Below are positions 12,045-24,009 of a stretch of 64,000 nt of DNA, in pieces. Each line of letters opens with the position of its first letter. The first letter of the stretch is position 1. The translations under genes were made by a program, and so were the position numbers. The DNA is from Hyaloperonospora brassicae (Eukaryota > Oomycota > Peronosporomycetes > Peronosporales > Peronosporaceae): the NCBI GenBank assembly GCA_947650285.1, contig CANTFL010001429.1:248001-312000 (forward strand). Reading direction: 5' to 3'. The notes beneath the pieces are model-generated. The model was given only the letters and a program-made list of their open reading frames with translations, searched no databases and was not told the origin of the DNA.

Positions 12045-13271
12045 TTCACACTACTTCTTACCTTCGTATACAGTCAGCTGGCCAGAAGCCTGGACTTGCC
12101 AGCACCGGACACATGTTCATGAAGACATATCCGGCGTCCTGTACAGTAAAAGCCAATTCACCAAAGGCAGCAAATCTGGACCAATCACGTCAGGAGCTCA
12201 TTGATCAATGCATGTGTGGTCGCAGTCAAGCGTTTCGAGTATCTGAGCCGGCCACCGTCAAGCTACTGTGACATCATAGCACACTGACCTCAGCATTGTG
12301 CATAGCAAAGTGAAAAGGCACGTTAAACAGAACATTCGTTGTGATGTCCACAAGAAGTAAGAACGCTTACCCGAAGTCGGACGTATCGACGGCCAACGTG
12401 TCGTGGTTCACGCCACCAACAGCTACATCCACGTCCATGCGTCATGTATGCTCGTCAGCGTATGCTCCCAGCGGAAGTGACAAGTAGGTACAACAACCAG
12501 TATGGCTGTAGACGGCAGCGATAGCTTTTCGCTTCCATCCGCGGCAAGCAACTGCAAGTCGAGCACACTGTATGACTACAGCTGAGCGTCCTAAACAAAG
12601 CGACAAGTCGTCAACGTGCAATGAGAACGCACGGCAAACAGCTCGAGCATATTGTGCAGCCGTCCAATGCAGATCAATGTACTTATCTGTGACGATTGCA
12701 AAGCACGTAGACGAAAGAGTCTGGACGTGGCGTAGGACACAATAGACATGAACTCTTGTGTCTTGTCCTTCGTGTCAAACAGAATACACAGACTGCACAT
12801 TTTGCCTCAGTGATGTCCTGTTAATAAGCCGATAACGTACCAAGAAGTACGAAGAAACAACGTGGAAATCGATGCGTCCATCACAGTCCCGTGTCTGCAA
12901 GTACGCACTCTGACGTGCCCCTCACGATGTAAAAGCGGGCGATTTTGCCTTCCAACGCTTGTGCACCAAACGTGACAACGCCGTCGCCTTCGACGCATCC
13001 CGTGCACTGTCTGTGCCACATTAGATTGCTATCATGACCTCAAAAGCAAAGAACGACGACATACATTCCCCTCATCTGACGATAAGTGCTCGATGTGTCG
13101 TTCAAACGTACTCGTGCGCAACAGCTGATCGTAAGGCCATAGCCGGTCAAAAAACACATGTTTTCTCGCTTCAAAACCCCATACCGTCGGTCATGTTTAG
13201 ATCACGCACTTCGTACCCTTTGCCGCGGCAAACCCGTCCACGCGCCTGCTGCGACCTCACGTTCCCGCCTT

Positions 13272-14410
13272 CTACGCTGCAGCTCCTCTTGTCTTCGGCC
13301 GCACCTCCGAGTCCTGCACCGTATGGAGAAACACCGCATCGTTCGGATGGCTACAGCACCAGACACACCATCAAAAGAGCGTTACCACAATGACACTCTG
13401 TACCAAACACACAAACATACACCGATACACACACACAGGAGACAGCCCCCTGGCCACGCAACGTACTCTTTCTCCCCCTGTTCGTACGTGTACGAGGCCG
13501 CGACCGCCAGCACTGCTCCGTCGCGACTAAAGTCCAGTGCGGCAATGCTCGTCGGGTACGGCCGCAAGTGCGTAATGCGTTTCTTGTTCGCACCGTCCCA
13601 GAGATTCACGACGCCATCACAGCCCCCCGTCGCAAACGTACCGTACGTCGGGTGGAACGCAATCGCATTCACGGGGTACACGAGCGCCTGGTCGTCCACT
13701 TTGCCGCGATGGCACTTGAACGCGTAGCTGCGTTTCTTCCGACTCGGGTCCGTTAGCAGCGCGCCCGTGTCACTGTCGTTGTTGCTGTCACTGAAGTACT
13801 CGAGCGCGACACGGCCTTCGACTGACGCTACTGCAAAGCCCATGAGGTCGGGGAACACGCGCACACAGCGCAGTTGGTACTTCAGTGGACTCTCTTTCTC
13901 CACGAGCGGCTGCGTCCACTGCCGCACGTCGTACACGGCCACGCGTCGCTCGGACGTCCCCACGACCACCAAATGACTGCACACGTCCATGCCAAAGACT
14001 TTGCCCGTCACGTTCACCGTGTGGACCTCTGCCTGGGAGCGGCCGTTCCGCACGTCAAAGAGCTTGAGCGAGCCGTCCCAGCTGCCGCTGACGGCGAGGC
14101 CACACGCGGTCGAGTAGCCCACGTGGCGCACCGCCGCGTCGTGTGTCCCGAGACTGGTCTTCTGGTTCGTCTGGATGTCCACTTGACGCACTGCGCCGTC
14201 CAATCCGCCCACAAACGCTTCGACGTCGCCCTGGCCGTAGCAGCAGCTGAGCACAGGCGTCTCCATGTCCACGCTCGTGCGAAGGCGGACGCCGTCGTAC
14301 ACGCGAAGCGTCGCGTCCCATGAACTCACCAGCAGCGGCTGCGACGGCGCGCCAAAGCGCACGCACGAGACGCCGTCGCTGGGCGGTGCTTGCAGCTCGA
14401 CGTCGGTCAT
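13272..14410 (-). CDS. BUB3: BUB3, spindle-checkpoint WD40 protein
   Basis: Two exons: 14410-13467 and 13350-13272 (340 aa), with a 116-base intron (GTACGT...TGTAG). Seven-bladed WD40 propeller that binds phosphorylated MELT repeats of KNL1 and carries BUB1/BUBR1 to kinetochores. Family blocks seen: DGVSCVRF and LLVSSWDATLR at the N-terminus, GTHDAAVRHV, SGSWDGSLKLFD, ESPLKYQLRCVRVFPD, EGRVALEY, RSYAFKCHR, YPVNAIAFHPTYGTFATGG and YPTSIAALDFS. The second exon restores the normal C-terminus (HPNDAVFLHTVQDSEVRPK). Without splicing, the frame would read into low-complexity sequence, so the intron is well supported. The gene is divergent from the TRPC4AP-like gene, 267 bases away. Upstream frame extension (to 15376) is antisense to that neighbour and was not used. 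Confidence 0.93.
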
Positions 14411-14452
14411 GTATCCAGAGTGATTGTCAGTGCAACCACCGGCCGCGCCAAA

Positions 14453-14562
14453 GGAAACCTTTCCCCTGGCATACGGCAACCTTTCCTTTCGCATGCAGCA
14501 CCCTTTCCTCTGGCATCCAGAAACCTTTCCTTTCGCATGCAGAAACCTCACCTCGGGCATAC
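14453..14562. repeat. Five 22-bp tandem repeats in a shared promoter
   Basis: Units at 14453, 14475, 14497, 14519 and 14541, each exactly 22 bases. The form is a purine start, then A/C-rich, CCTTTCC, then GCATAC or GCATGC. Units 2 and 4 end CGCATGC. Units 1, 3 and 5 end GGCATAC or GGCATCC, which suggests a 44-bp dimer. A sixth partial copy starts at 14563. They sit between the divergent starts of BUB3 and the TRPC4AP-like gene. Confidence 0.9.
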
Positions 14563-14677
14563 GGAAACGCCATGCGTTTGCAAAGGACACCGCATGCATT
14601 CCCACGTCAACAAAAGCGCACTCGCTCGGGCATACAAACCGCAAGTCCCGCGTCTCGATCGATACACCCGCAGGCAA

Positions 14678-17600
14678 ATGGCGCGCCGCACGCGCACGAC
14701 GCCCCGGCGCCGCGTGTTCAGCACGCTGCGCTGCATGCAGCTGACGGGCACGACGACGCCTCCGACGGTCGCGCAAGTCGCGCAGACCGCGCAGTGGAAG
14801 CGGCAGGGCGCGCGGCCCCGTCTCCAGACAGTGGCCGACCTGCCGACGGCGTTTGTCGCGTCGCTGGACGCCGACGAAGCGCGCGCGCACGCGCTCGAGC
14901 GCTCGTTCCACGGCCGGAAACAGAGCTTTGTACTGCTCTTGCGCGAGCTCTACGCGCTGCTGGACGGCGTGACGCAGGACCGCCGCCAGCTGCGGCTCGT
15001 GCTGCAGGAGCTCGTGCAGCGCCTCTTGGACCCGAGCGGCGTCTACGCCGACGCGGACAGCGACCGCGCCGCGCTGAGCGACCACGTGGACGAGTCGGTC
15101 GGCCGTTACGTCGCGGCCGAGCGCGAGACGTTCCTGCGCGTCGGGGGCGACGAGTGTCTGTTGCGCGTGCTGCACGCGCTGCGTCTCGAGGACCAGTTGC
15201 TGCTGGAAGCGGCCGAGAAGCAGCCGCCGGTCTGGTCGACGCTCGTGCTGGACGGTGAGCGCCGGCAGCGACACGGCGTGAGCCCCCGCAGCGACGTGCG
15301 GGCGCTGTGGGAGACGCCGGTGCCGGTCGTCGTGGCCCCGGGCAAACACGGGGCCGACGCGTCGCTGCGGAAGCACATTCTAAACGACGCGATGGCGATT
15401 TTGCGCGAGCTGTGCTACTTCTCGAGCAACTTGGCGCGCCAGCTCGGCGACAAGGACGGCCTGATCGTGTACCTGTTCCAGCTCATGGGCGACGTGCGGT
15501 TCTTTGACAATGCGTCGGGACTAGTGGAAGAGATTTTGGCCGTACGGGACACGTCGTTCGACCTCAGCCGCATTCGTACGTGAGCTGCTGTCGTTGTTGC
15601 GGTTGTTGCGGTTGTTGCGGTTGTTGCGGGGCATTTTGTGGACGACGTTGCTGACGGCTGTGGTGCTCTTGTGGTGCGGTGGATATAGCGAATGTGCACG
15701 CAATTATGCAGTCGCTGTCGTCGAGACAGCTGGCGTTCTTTTGCCGCGTGTTGGCGCTGGTGGTGTTTGAGCCAGAGGACCGACGACTGTTGGAGACGGC
15801 GAGTACGTGGCTGCATATATCCGCTCGTTGTGTTGTGTTAGTTCTTTTTCGATGGACCGATGCAGCTGATTGAACTCTTGACTGACGTTGTGTGTTGTTC
15901 TTGTACGATGTAGAAGTGATCAAGTCGCTGGAACTGCTGAAGCTCCGCCGCAGTCGCATGATGCGCGCCGACAATATCGTCGACCGCAATCACGCGCTCA
16001 TTTTCAACTCGCCGTTGATCTTGCAGCGCCTGCTGCTGGTTTTGCAAGTGCAGAACTTTTACTTTGCACTGAATCCAGTGTACGAGCCGTTTTCGTCCGA
16101 GCTCGCGACGTCTGCCGAGTTTGCTACTCTGCTCTACCAAACGAGCGGTCGCAGTGACTGGGACACGATTGATCGCCTGGTCACGCATCCAGTGCTTGGC
16201 GCATCCGGAGACCTCACGATTTTCCACCGACATCACCAAGAACGAGCTACAGCAGCAGCGGGTGGCGATTCGTTCTCGTCTCCGTCGTCGCACATACAAC
16301 AAGCAGCGCAACAGCAGCCGTTCTCTGCCGAGACGGCTATCTTGCGCGACCTGATCTTCCGCAATCGATCACCAGACCAACGCGCTCGGGAAGACACTGA
16401 GGCCCAAATCATCATGAAGTCTATCGTACTGGCTCCGTACCGCGTCGAGGTGCTGTTTGTGCTTTGTACGTTGCTGAATGGCAAACGCAAAGTGGATTTC
16501 CAAGAACGGCTTGCAGAGGTGGGTCTTGTGAAAACACTGAACACGATGTTCGACAAGTTCCAGTGGACCACAACAGTGCCCTCGAATCCAGTACATGAGC
16601 CGTTGCATGGACCTGGCTGCGACTGCAGCTTGGACGCATCGTTGAAGATCCAGTTCCTCCGGCTGATCCACAACTTCTGTGACCGCGACTACAGTGACAA
16701 TACGAGCAAGCTGTTGTTGCTGAGTGAGCATGAGATCCAATTGATGAATGATGGGAGCTCCACGCCCATTGACCTCGATCATCCTGACAAGGGGTTGCTG
16801 TCGAAGATTATTTACGCGCTGATTAAACAGCCGGTCGACTCGATCTATCGATTTTGGCTGGCGTCTTGCGTGGAGGCATTTTTGCGGCGAGCGACTTCGA
16901 GTGAACAGCTTTTTGTAGCACGCACGCCATTGTTGCATGCTTTGGTCAATGAGATTCTTGTCGGAGGCGCCTATCGCTCACAAGGGAGTTTTCAGTCAGC
17001 TTTCGATTTGCTTGGAGAGATGACCAAGGGCAACTGGCTGACATTGCAGCTATTCCACGGTCTTCTGAGCAACACCCAGTTTGCCGCTTTCATGGGTACG
17101 TACTACATGAGGCTTTTGTGCTTTTGCTTGTGGTGGCACATGTTTCTCACTGACACATTTTGCATGTTTGGACATTGCAGAAGTGGTGGTACTGAACTTG
17201 GTGGATTCAAATGTGTTTATCCGGTCGATGCTGCTGTCGTCAGAGAAGTTTGCGAAACAGCCAACGAGTGGAACATTTGGTCTAGCGGATGACTTTGAAA
17301 TGGACCGCATGAGCGAGTTCTTAACAGTAAATCTGGTTCGCCTACTACGTGATCTCATGACGATCGTCACAATGGACGACATCAATCACGAAAATATTTG
17401 CTGTTTGAACACAGCCATTGTGATCTTTGTCTTTCAGCATCGTCGACAGCGGCTCCCGGCTATTCTTGAGGCGCTGCGTGATTACGAAGAAGTATCTGGT
17501 AAGCAAGGCTACGTTTGCAATAATTTCCGTGGCTTGCTATGGTTTTGGATCCAGTATTACACCCCACGTGGCCGCGACCGTCTCGGGCTCGAGCACTCAA

Positions 17601-17749
17601 GCGAAGTCAAGTTCGAAGAATGGCGACACGTTGTCTCGCTACTGTGTGCTGACGATGGTTCCAAGACGGCTTTGCTCTCGACGCCAGCGCGCCTGCCGCT
17701 GTCCCCGTATTCGCGCCTGTATGCTACTCCCCGAAGAAGGTGCCTGTAA
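14678..17749 (+). CDS. TRPC4AP (TRUSS)-like armadillo-type protein
   Basis: Four exons: 14678-15575, 15689-15802, 15914-17095 and 17181-17749 (920 aa). All introns are GT-AG (three of them start GTACGT) and 85-113 bases long; each junction keeps frame. The product matches animal TRPC4-associated protein along its length. Blocks seen: LCYFSSNLARQLGDKDG, FDNASGLVEEILAVRD, SSRQLAFFCRVLALV, YRVEVLFVLCTLLNGKR, GPGCDCSLDASLKIQFLRL, RFWLASCVEAFLRRATS, NLVDSNVFIRSMLLS, CCLNTAIVIFVFQHRRQRLP and NNFRGLLWFWIQYY. In animals TRPC4AP is a substrate receptor of CUL4-DDB1 ubiquitin ligase; that role here is inference. The start at 14678 has A at -3, and upstream in-frame ATGs fall in the promoter repeat. Intron 1 carries four 9-bp GTTGTTGCG repeats. 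Confidence 0.9.
15593..15628 (+). repeat. Four 9-bp tandem repeats in an intron
   Basis: GTTGTTGCG repeated exactly four times inside intron 1 of the TRPC4AP-like gene, just downstream of the donor. Confidence 0.9.
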
Positions 17750-19993
17750 GCGTCGCACATCCACTGTGCGATGAGTGTGATAGACCGTTTGAGGTTTATA
17801 TGAGCTTGTAAGTGAACATAAGCATCGTCAGTTTTGGCACATCGGTGGGCAGTAGAACTACAGCCGCACTTTTGCTTTGTTGAACGTGTGCTGTCTTTGT
17901 TTCGATAAGTACTTAGCACTCGTGATGACCCGTTGGAAGCTAAGGATTGTGGTGACGGCAGATATTCCACAGTAGTGACACTTGTGCTTCACCACGTGTG
18001 CCTGCACCATGAGCTACAGAAGGACTTGGTCTGTCGAACAATCGCAAATGCTGGAAAACACGTGGTAAAGGAGATGTTACAACGATCAGCGTTAAGCGTG
18101 AAAGGTGTGAACTAGAAAGCATAATCATCACCATACGGCCTATTGTCCATGATGCCATTGACGTGACTGATCATGTCCAGCATCTATCAGCATTTCGGCG
18201 TATCACTTGTGTAAATTCTGCAAGTCACTGGTCAGTGTAGACGGTAAAGCTTTCCTGGGTGCGCCACGTTCGGAATCGATGCCGGCAAAATGGGCTGCAT
18301 CATCGGTGGTACCGAGAGCTAAACTACCGCAAGTTACAGATTGGCAGCAGCATCTTCAATAGCAATCCGTAGACCAGTCAAATCGTGCTCTTTGTCGCGA
18401 GAACAGAGCTTCACACATGCATAATTTCTCTTCGTACATGTCACTACTACGTAACGAGCAACTTCTTGTGCTTTGTGGGGTCCTTAACCCACTTGACAGT
18501 TCTTCCCTCTTCTGTTTCCGCCGTTGACCATTCCCACACTTCCAATTCGCAAAAACTCGGCTTAATGAAGCATGAGACAACGCATATGTGTTTTAAACAA
18601 TATCGTCTGGATCGACAATAATTACGACTTCATTTCGTCACCGATGGCCCTGTTCTCGAGATTTTGGACCTTTTTCGAAAACACATGTATGCACTCTATT
18701 TTAATTTGCGCAAACTACAGATACATTTGATCTAATCACTCGGAAGAATGATTGTATAAAAAACACCTAAATTCTATGTGGGGGGATTATGTAATGCGCA
18801 TTGTAATTATGATCCTGTGCTGCGCAAATTTTGTCGCATGGCTCGTCAGCTAGAAACTTCGCACTATGCAATAACAAGCAAACGCTAACTCTTGCGTTGA
18901 CGATCATTGCTACACCACGCAATAATGCTATGCTGAAAGGCAGTTATGAGGTCGGGTGTGTATATCATGCGTGAAGGCTCGACAGTATTAATCTAACACG
19001 CTTCTATCCATCGAAGTGATCCATAATTCTTTCGGCACAGCCTTCGTCAGTCAATTCAAAGACGGACAAAGCTACAACATTCAATAGCCTAGACAATCAG
19101 CTCGTATAGCTCCAACATATAATGACCGTCCTGCCATTATGCAGCCTACGTTTCGATGGCCATGCGTTTCAGCGCCCATCGGTAACGATGCATTTTGTCA
19201 GAGGTCTGGTAGGCACATCATAGCGCAAGAAAAGTACCGGTCTATTAAAGCACAGATATGGACGTACTTCCATCTTCGGCAACGGCTCGTTGCTATGACA
19301 GCACCATTCATCGTCCATTCTTCTGTCAAAGTGTCGAGTGACAATAGCATTAGCAGTGGCATCTTCGGGCCCATTTCGTAAGGATCTTTCATTTGTACGT
19401 TGCCGTCTCATCAAACCCAACTCCAGAATTTAAGTATGGGATTCCAGCTGAGCCGAGAAGGCTTGGACGGTGTAAGCGATACAGGCAACATGCAATAGAG
19501 CGAAGACCTCGTTGTTGCCAGGACTTTCCGACACTGTGTGGATGTAGCGATAACTCGGAAGATGCACTACTACGCCAAATCTTACCATGAACGACCCCGC
19601 TCCATCAGAATATTTTCCACGCCACTCAGCGGCCCACATAACGATAGACAGCTCCTGAGTCACATGGGATCGTCTCATCATACTAATCATGAACAGGCAA
19701 GAGCTCATTGCCTGCGATAAGGTTAGTCAAGAAAAGAATGACAAACACCAACTCTGGTTGTCGCTGTCTGGAAAAGTTGTAATTGATGCACAATGAAGAA
19801 GGACAGATAGGAAAATGGTAAGTGATCTCGTGTCTGCTCTCTTCGGTGCTGTGCACACTTTTCATCCCGCGGGTGAGGACAAACCAGGCAATATGCTACT
19901 GCTTGACTTGTTCGTGCGGCGTATCTATGCTCACTCTTCTTCCAGCAATACCTGTCTGCTGACTTGTGCCCTCCCTTGTCGTACTAACTCTAC
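17750..19993. other. Intergenic, nothing recognised
   Basis: AT-rich in 18600-19100. Short frames on both strands, without domains, signal peptides joined to donors, or repeats I can define. Confidence 0.5.
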
Positions 19994-20342
19994 CTAATCG
20001 CAGCTGAAGCGGTAGTTTGTGCCAACACAATACGTGTTCGATGCAATCAGTTGTTGACGTTGTAAACAGTCCGACGCCGTGTGAGATGGAGTGCTGTGTG
20101 CCACGTCCAGCAAAGCGAAAGAAGTGAAAATCGATGTCAAGTTTAAACACCGCTCACTACGTACCATTGAGGAATGAGCGAATACTGAAGCGGTAAGTTT
20201 GAATGTACCGATCCGATCAGCACATGCGTGTCCTTCGTACCTGACGAACAGCAGCGAGGTTAGTAAAAGGACTGTACTTTGCCAGTGTGGCAGCCACAAG
20301 TGTCACTGGGAAGAGCGATGCAGCTACTACAAATCTGCCCAT
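19994..20342 (-). CDS. Small secreted cysteine-rich protein (spliced)
   Basis: Proposed from splice sites, too short for simple ORF calling. Exons on the minus strand: 20342-20241 (34 codons), 20184-20165 (a 20-base micro-exon) and 20093-19994. Introns are 56 bases (GTACGA...TTCAG) and 71 bases (GTACGT...ACACAG). The three exons sum to 222 bases and give 73 aa without frame break. Residues 1-21 form a signal peptide (start MGRFVVAASLFPVTLVAATL, strong ATG context). The mature part has four cysteines spaced C-x8-C-x12-C-x8-C, ending two residues before the stop. The first cysteine codon is split by intron 2 as TG|C. No family is recognised. Small cysteine-stabilised secreted proteins are often apoplastic effectors in oomycetes, but that role is inference. 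Transcript evidence would settle it. Confidence 0.5.
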
Positions 20343-21858
20343 GATGTCATTACTGGATGACGCATGCTCTGTAGCCTACGAAAAGCACGTAGCGTACTTC
20401 ATGATATGGACCGTCAGAGAGCTGTCGAGCGATTTTAGATGATGTCACCGGGCGAGTACCTCTCAGTTGCTTCACAAATAGTTCGCACTGCAACGAATGT
20501 GGCAACGGACGACAAGTCCGATTAACACGTAAGGCACAACGAACGACAAGCGTTTCCAGTATAGTTGGTGGGTCCTGTGGTGTGCGCCTTCGCAACAATG
20601 AACGATCATTCCAAAAAAGTGGCCGCAAACGAAGAGCCTCTCTGAGAACGGGTCGAATGGGACTGATAGTTGTCTCTATATCCGCAAACTGCACACACGT
20701 CGTGACGAGCACTCCATTCTTCATTGCGATTGACACTTTGTTCTCGACGTTCGATGAATTAATACCAATAGCTTCTGTTGGGCACGGAATGCATAACTTG
20801 TCCGCCACAAGGCCAGCCAAAAGGTGTTGTGCTCGCATTGCCTTCCAATTCACGCGAGGCTTGCATTGTGCTGCTCTGCCATTGCTGCGCCTTTACATTA
20901 TCGTGCATTCTAGCGCCCTGTAGGATGCTATGTCGAACTTACCTGACGGATGAAGTACACGTGATATGCAAGGTTGCTCGAGCTATGTGGCATCACTGGC
21001 CATTTCGTTGGGTCTTGTCGTTGCTTTCCAAGTAATGCGCAGCACCTGCTGTATCTCAGTAGCAACAGCGAGAAAGTGTGGCGTGGAGGCACTGCACGCG
21101 ACACGAGGCACGTGGTTGCATACTGCATTCTACGGCGATGCGTGCTACGATGTAGATTGGAGTTGATGTTGATGTACCTGCTGTTGTCCTTCCTGGGGTG
21201 ACATTCCTTACCCCCACTATCTCGATGTGCACGTGGGTTGACATCTAGTGTGATAGCAAGCGACAGCCTTCGTAAAACAAACTTCGGTCGTGGTTACATA
21301 CCGACGTCGGCCGTCTAATGCTGCAATTTTAGCGGCATGTCTGTGTCCGTCTCACCGCCATCTCACATCTTTCGGTAACGTGACGCGCTATGCGTTGTCT
21401 GGTGTAGCCATACTGTAATAGCAAAAGGAGCACTGATGACGCCAAGACGAAGGGTGCGTACCGCCATGAATTGAAGTGCAAGTGAAAGAGGTCTTGCTTA
21501 TGTATGTAAGGCAAGGAAGCAGTGGCAAGCAGAACATGTACACCTGCCCACTATGCTGACGTCGTGCATGCAAAAGCACTAGACCTCGCGCATCAGCGAG
21601 AGATGTGTCAAGACGTATGCATAAAGTGTTCGACCAAAACACGTCGCATGACTCCGCCCATTCTGTTGTCCCATTTGTATGGACAGTTGTCCACACAACT
21701 GCAATCACAGCAACAGAACGACCGACGCCTTTGTACCGACCTCAACCACAAAGAAACACCGCAAGCGAATACCAAACGTGCAGCAACAGTCTCTGAGATA
21801 CTGTATTGTGCTTTCTCCTCTTCGTATCTTCTCTCGTATCTTCTCCTTCTTCTTCTGC
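20343..21858. other. Intergenic, possible further small spliced genes
   Basis: A 62-codon minus-strand frame at 21128-20943 ends at CAG|GTAAGT, a consensus donor, and could be an exon. It lacks a clear signal peptide and I cannot fix its acceptor. A 160-codon minus frame (20850-20350) is open but unrecognised. Nothing else is supported. Confidence 0.3.
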
Positions 21859-22137
21859 TCATGCCGTGCGCAGCGGAGGCGCTACGAGGATCACAACGTC
21901 TCCCCGCACAAACAGCATCTCAATCGTGCGCTTTGACTGCTTAATGAGCTCTTCGTACGTCTCGGGGTCCAGCTCTTGCACAGTAATCGTCTCTTCGACG
22001 TCGCTCAGCACCATATTCAGGTGCTGGTCGTACGCCTGCAGCACCCCACGCAGCTCGCGGTCGCCTCGGCACTTGATGTAGATACGCTCGGCCACGCTCA
22101 GCTTGATCAGGTCCAGTGGCTCATCGATGGACGTCAT
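21859..22137 (-). CDS. LSM3: LSM3, U6 snRNA-associated Sm-like protein
   Basis: 92 aa, single exon, full family length. Sm-fold subunit of the nuclear LSM2-8 ring, which binds the 3' end of U6 snRNA, and of the cytoplasmic LSM1-7 ring, which promotes decapping. The start [20 protein letters not shown], the Sm1 motif [20 protein letters not shown], the VEETITV linker and the Sm2 motif [17 protein letters not shown] match LSM3 closely. It is divergent from the zinc-knuckle gene, with about 305 bases between the starts. Confidence 0.96.
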   Translation of the reverse strand: MTSIDEPLDLIKLSVAERIYIKCRGDRELRGVLQAYDQHLNMVLSDVEETITVQELDPETYEELIKQSKRTIEMLFVRGDVVILVAPPLRTA

Positions 22138-22442
22138 GAGTCGGAGAGTGTACCCACTTTACGATGACGCGCTCTCTCGTCGTGATCGTCTGTCTGGTCT
22201 CGGACGATTTTATCCATAGGATGCTGAGAACACGATAGTCGATATTATCCCGATCTTTTGCTCGCGTCACGCGGGTCGCGCGCGAACCTGCAAACCGTGC
22301 AGTCGTTTTTGCATTTGGTGCCGACGCTCGCTTTTGATTGGTCGATACAAGCGCCATCGAACCCGCTCGACGAATCAGCGACCTCAGCGGTCGCGCGCTG
22401 CCCACCAGTGGCGCCACGCGACCAGTCGAGAAGACGCACGAC

Positions 22443-24009
22443 ATGCGCGGCCACGACGCGGCCGTCTTGAGCGCCATGAGCGACGTGAGTGCGTCCGACG
22501 ACAGCGACGACGAGCGTCTGCATGTCATGGACCCGTCGGATCCGCGCGCGCACCGTTTAGCGCCGTCTGTCGCGCAGGTTCCGAGTCCTCGTCTCGCGTT
22601 GACTCCGCCAGCGGAGATCCACCGCGACGCCGACTCAGAGTCTGAGAACATTGCTACACACCGATTGGGCGCTGGTGCACATGTCTCAGCATCGCCGACT
22701 CGGTCGACGAAAAACGTCATTGATACTGATGACGTAATCCCTATCCAGTTCGACGATGATGGCGTTGACGATGATGGAGACAGTCGTAGGACCACTAAGG
22801 AGAAGCAGAAGCCGAAGGAGACGAAGACGAACGGGACGAAGTCTGTGACGCTCTCCAAGTGGGCCCAAGCGCGTTTCCTCGTGCCTGCTGGAGCTCGAAA
22901 AGTCGCAGTGGTCGAAGAAGACACGTGTCTCGAGCCGCTCAATGACTTTATCTTGAGTGACTTTAGCTCGCGGTATCGTGGAGACGTGGGCAATGTCGAC
23001 GTGGAGAAAGCTATTGCAACAGCCGACGAGGAAGATAGGGACGAAGACGAGTCGTTGGTGGGTTCGAGCAGGCAAAAGCACGTTGGTGCACCGCTGTTTG
23101 AGACGAGCGGGGACGGAAGGCCGATCGAGGCTGGCAACAGGAAGGCGAAGGACGCTGGAAGCAACCAGAGGGTGCTGAAGAAGGATGGAGAAGGACGCAA
23201 GCGCAAGGAGAGCAGGTACTTTGTGACGGACTTGGCCACCAAGTGTTATCACTGCGGAGAAGTGGGTCACATGGCCAGTGTCTGCATGAACGACAAGCTG
23301 CAGCCGCCTTGCTACTACTGTGCATTACGTGGACATCAGTCGTGGGCGTGTCCGAACCTACCGTGTGCGAGTTGTCTCCAGTTGGGGCACCAGGAGAAGG
23401 TGAGCACATTGTTCTACGTGTTGTGTGTGGGAGTGTTGGGTACCTGCTTTACTAATGGATGCTGTGCACGTTGCTGTGTGGCAACAATGTCAGTACTGCA
23501 ACAATCGAGCGATGACCACCAAGACCTGCAAACTATGTGGGTGCACTGGTCATACGGAAGACCGTTGCGGCAACGTAGACACTGTAGAGCAAGCAACGTG
23601 TATGGTGTGCACAAGAGTGGGACATCTGCACTGTGTGCCCGTGCCGCCTCCTGCTGATAGACGTGTGTATTGCCCAAACTGCGCCGAGAACCACAAACTA
23701 GAACGGTGTCGGCGGTACAGCAAGCCCATTCCGGTCAACCTCACTGCTCGAGTAGCCAGCGGACGCTTTGTGCAAACGTGCTTCGTGTGCAGCGAGGCCG
23801 GTCACATTGCTGCCGAGTGTCCGACGCGCTCGAATGGATACGGCAGAGGCAGAGACGGCTGCTATAAATGCGGCAGGTCTGGGCACTTTGCTGCTGAGTG
23901 CTACGGCTCAAGCAATCACCATAGCAACGATCGACATGATAGTAGTCGCAAACGGTATCGCGATGTGCAGGATGAGTATCCGAACTACAGAGACCATCGA
24001 CGACGCTGA
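22443..24009 (+). CDS. Multi-CCHC zinc-knuckle protein (AIR/ZCCHC7-like)
   Basis: Exons 22443-23399 and 23494-24009 (490 aa from this start). The 94-base intron has GTGAGC, a TACTAAT branch site and TGTCAG. Splicing is confirmed by biochemistry of the motif: the third knuckle, CASCLQLGHQEKYC, is completed only across the junction. The N-terminal half (about 1-260) is acidic and charged. The C-terminal half carries CX2CX4HX4C knuckles: CYHCGEVGHMASVC, CYYCALRGHQSWAC, the spliced one, CKLCGCTGHTEDRC, CFVCSEAGHIAAEC and CYKCGRSGHFAAEC, plus two irregular ones. The tail is Arg/Asp-rich. The arrangement resembles AIR1/2 or ZCCHC7, RNA-binding partners of the TRAMP polyadenylation complex; this assignment is tentative. 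Start choice is uncertain: in-frame ATGs also lie at 22338 and 22476. Confidence 0.82.

Larger units (their letters stand above)
10923..13271. other. Intergenic with fold-back and one secreted-exon candidate
   Basis: Lower GC than the flanking genes. It holds an imperfect tandem pair around TGACATGTCA at about 11949-12000, then a fold-back at 12009-12044. It also holds a possible signal-peptide exon at 11694-11791. The remainder shows only short codon-random frames. Confidence 0.5.

Noticed and set aside
14453..14562. CRISPR-like array
   Set aside because: 22-bp units are directly adjacent without unique spacers.
14411..15376. 5' extension of the BUB3 frame
   Set aside because: Reads through the promoter repeat and antisense to the TRPC4AP-like gene; BUB3 homology begins at the ATG at 14410.
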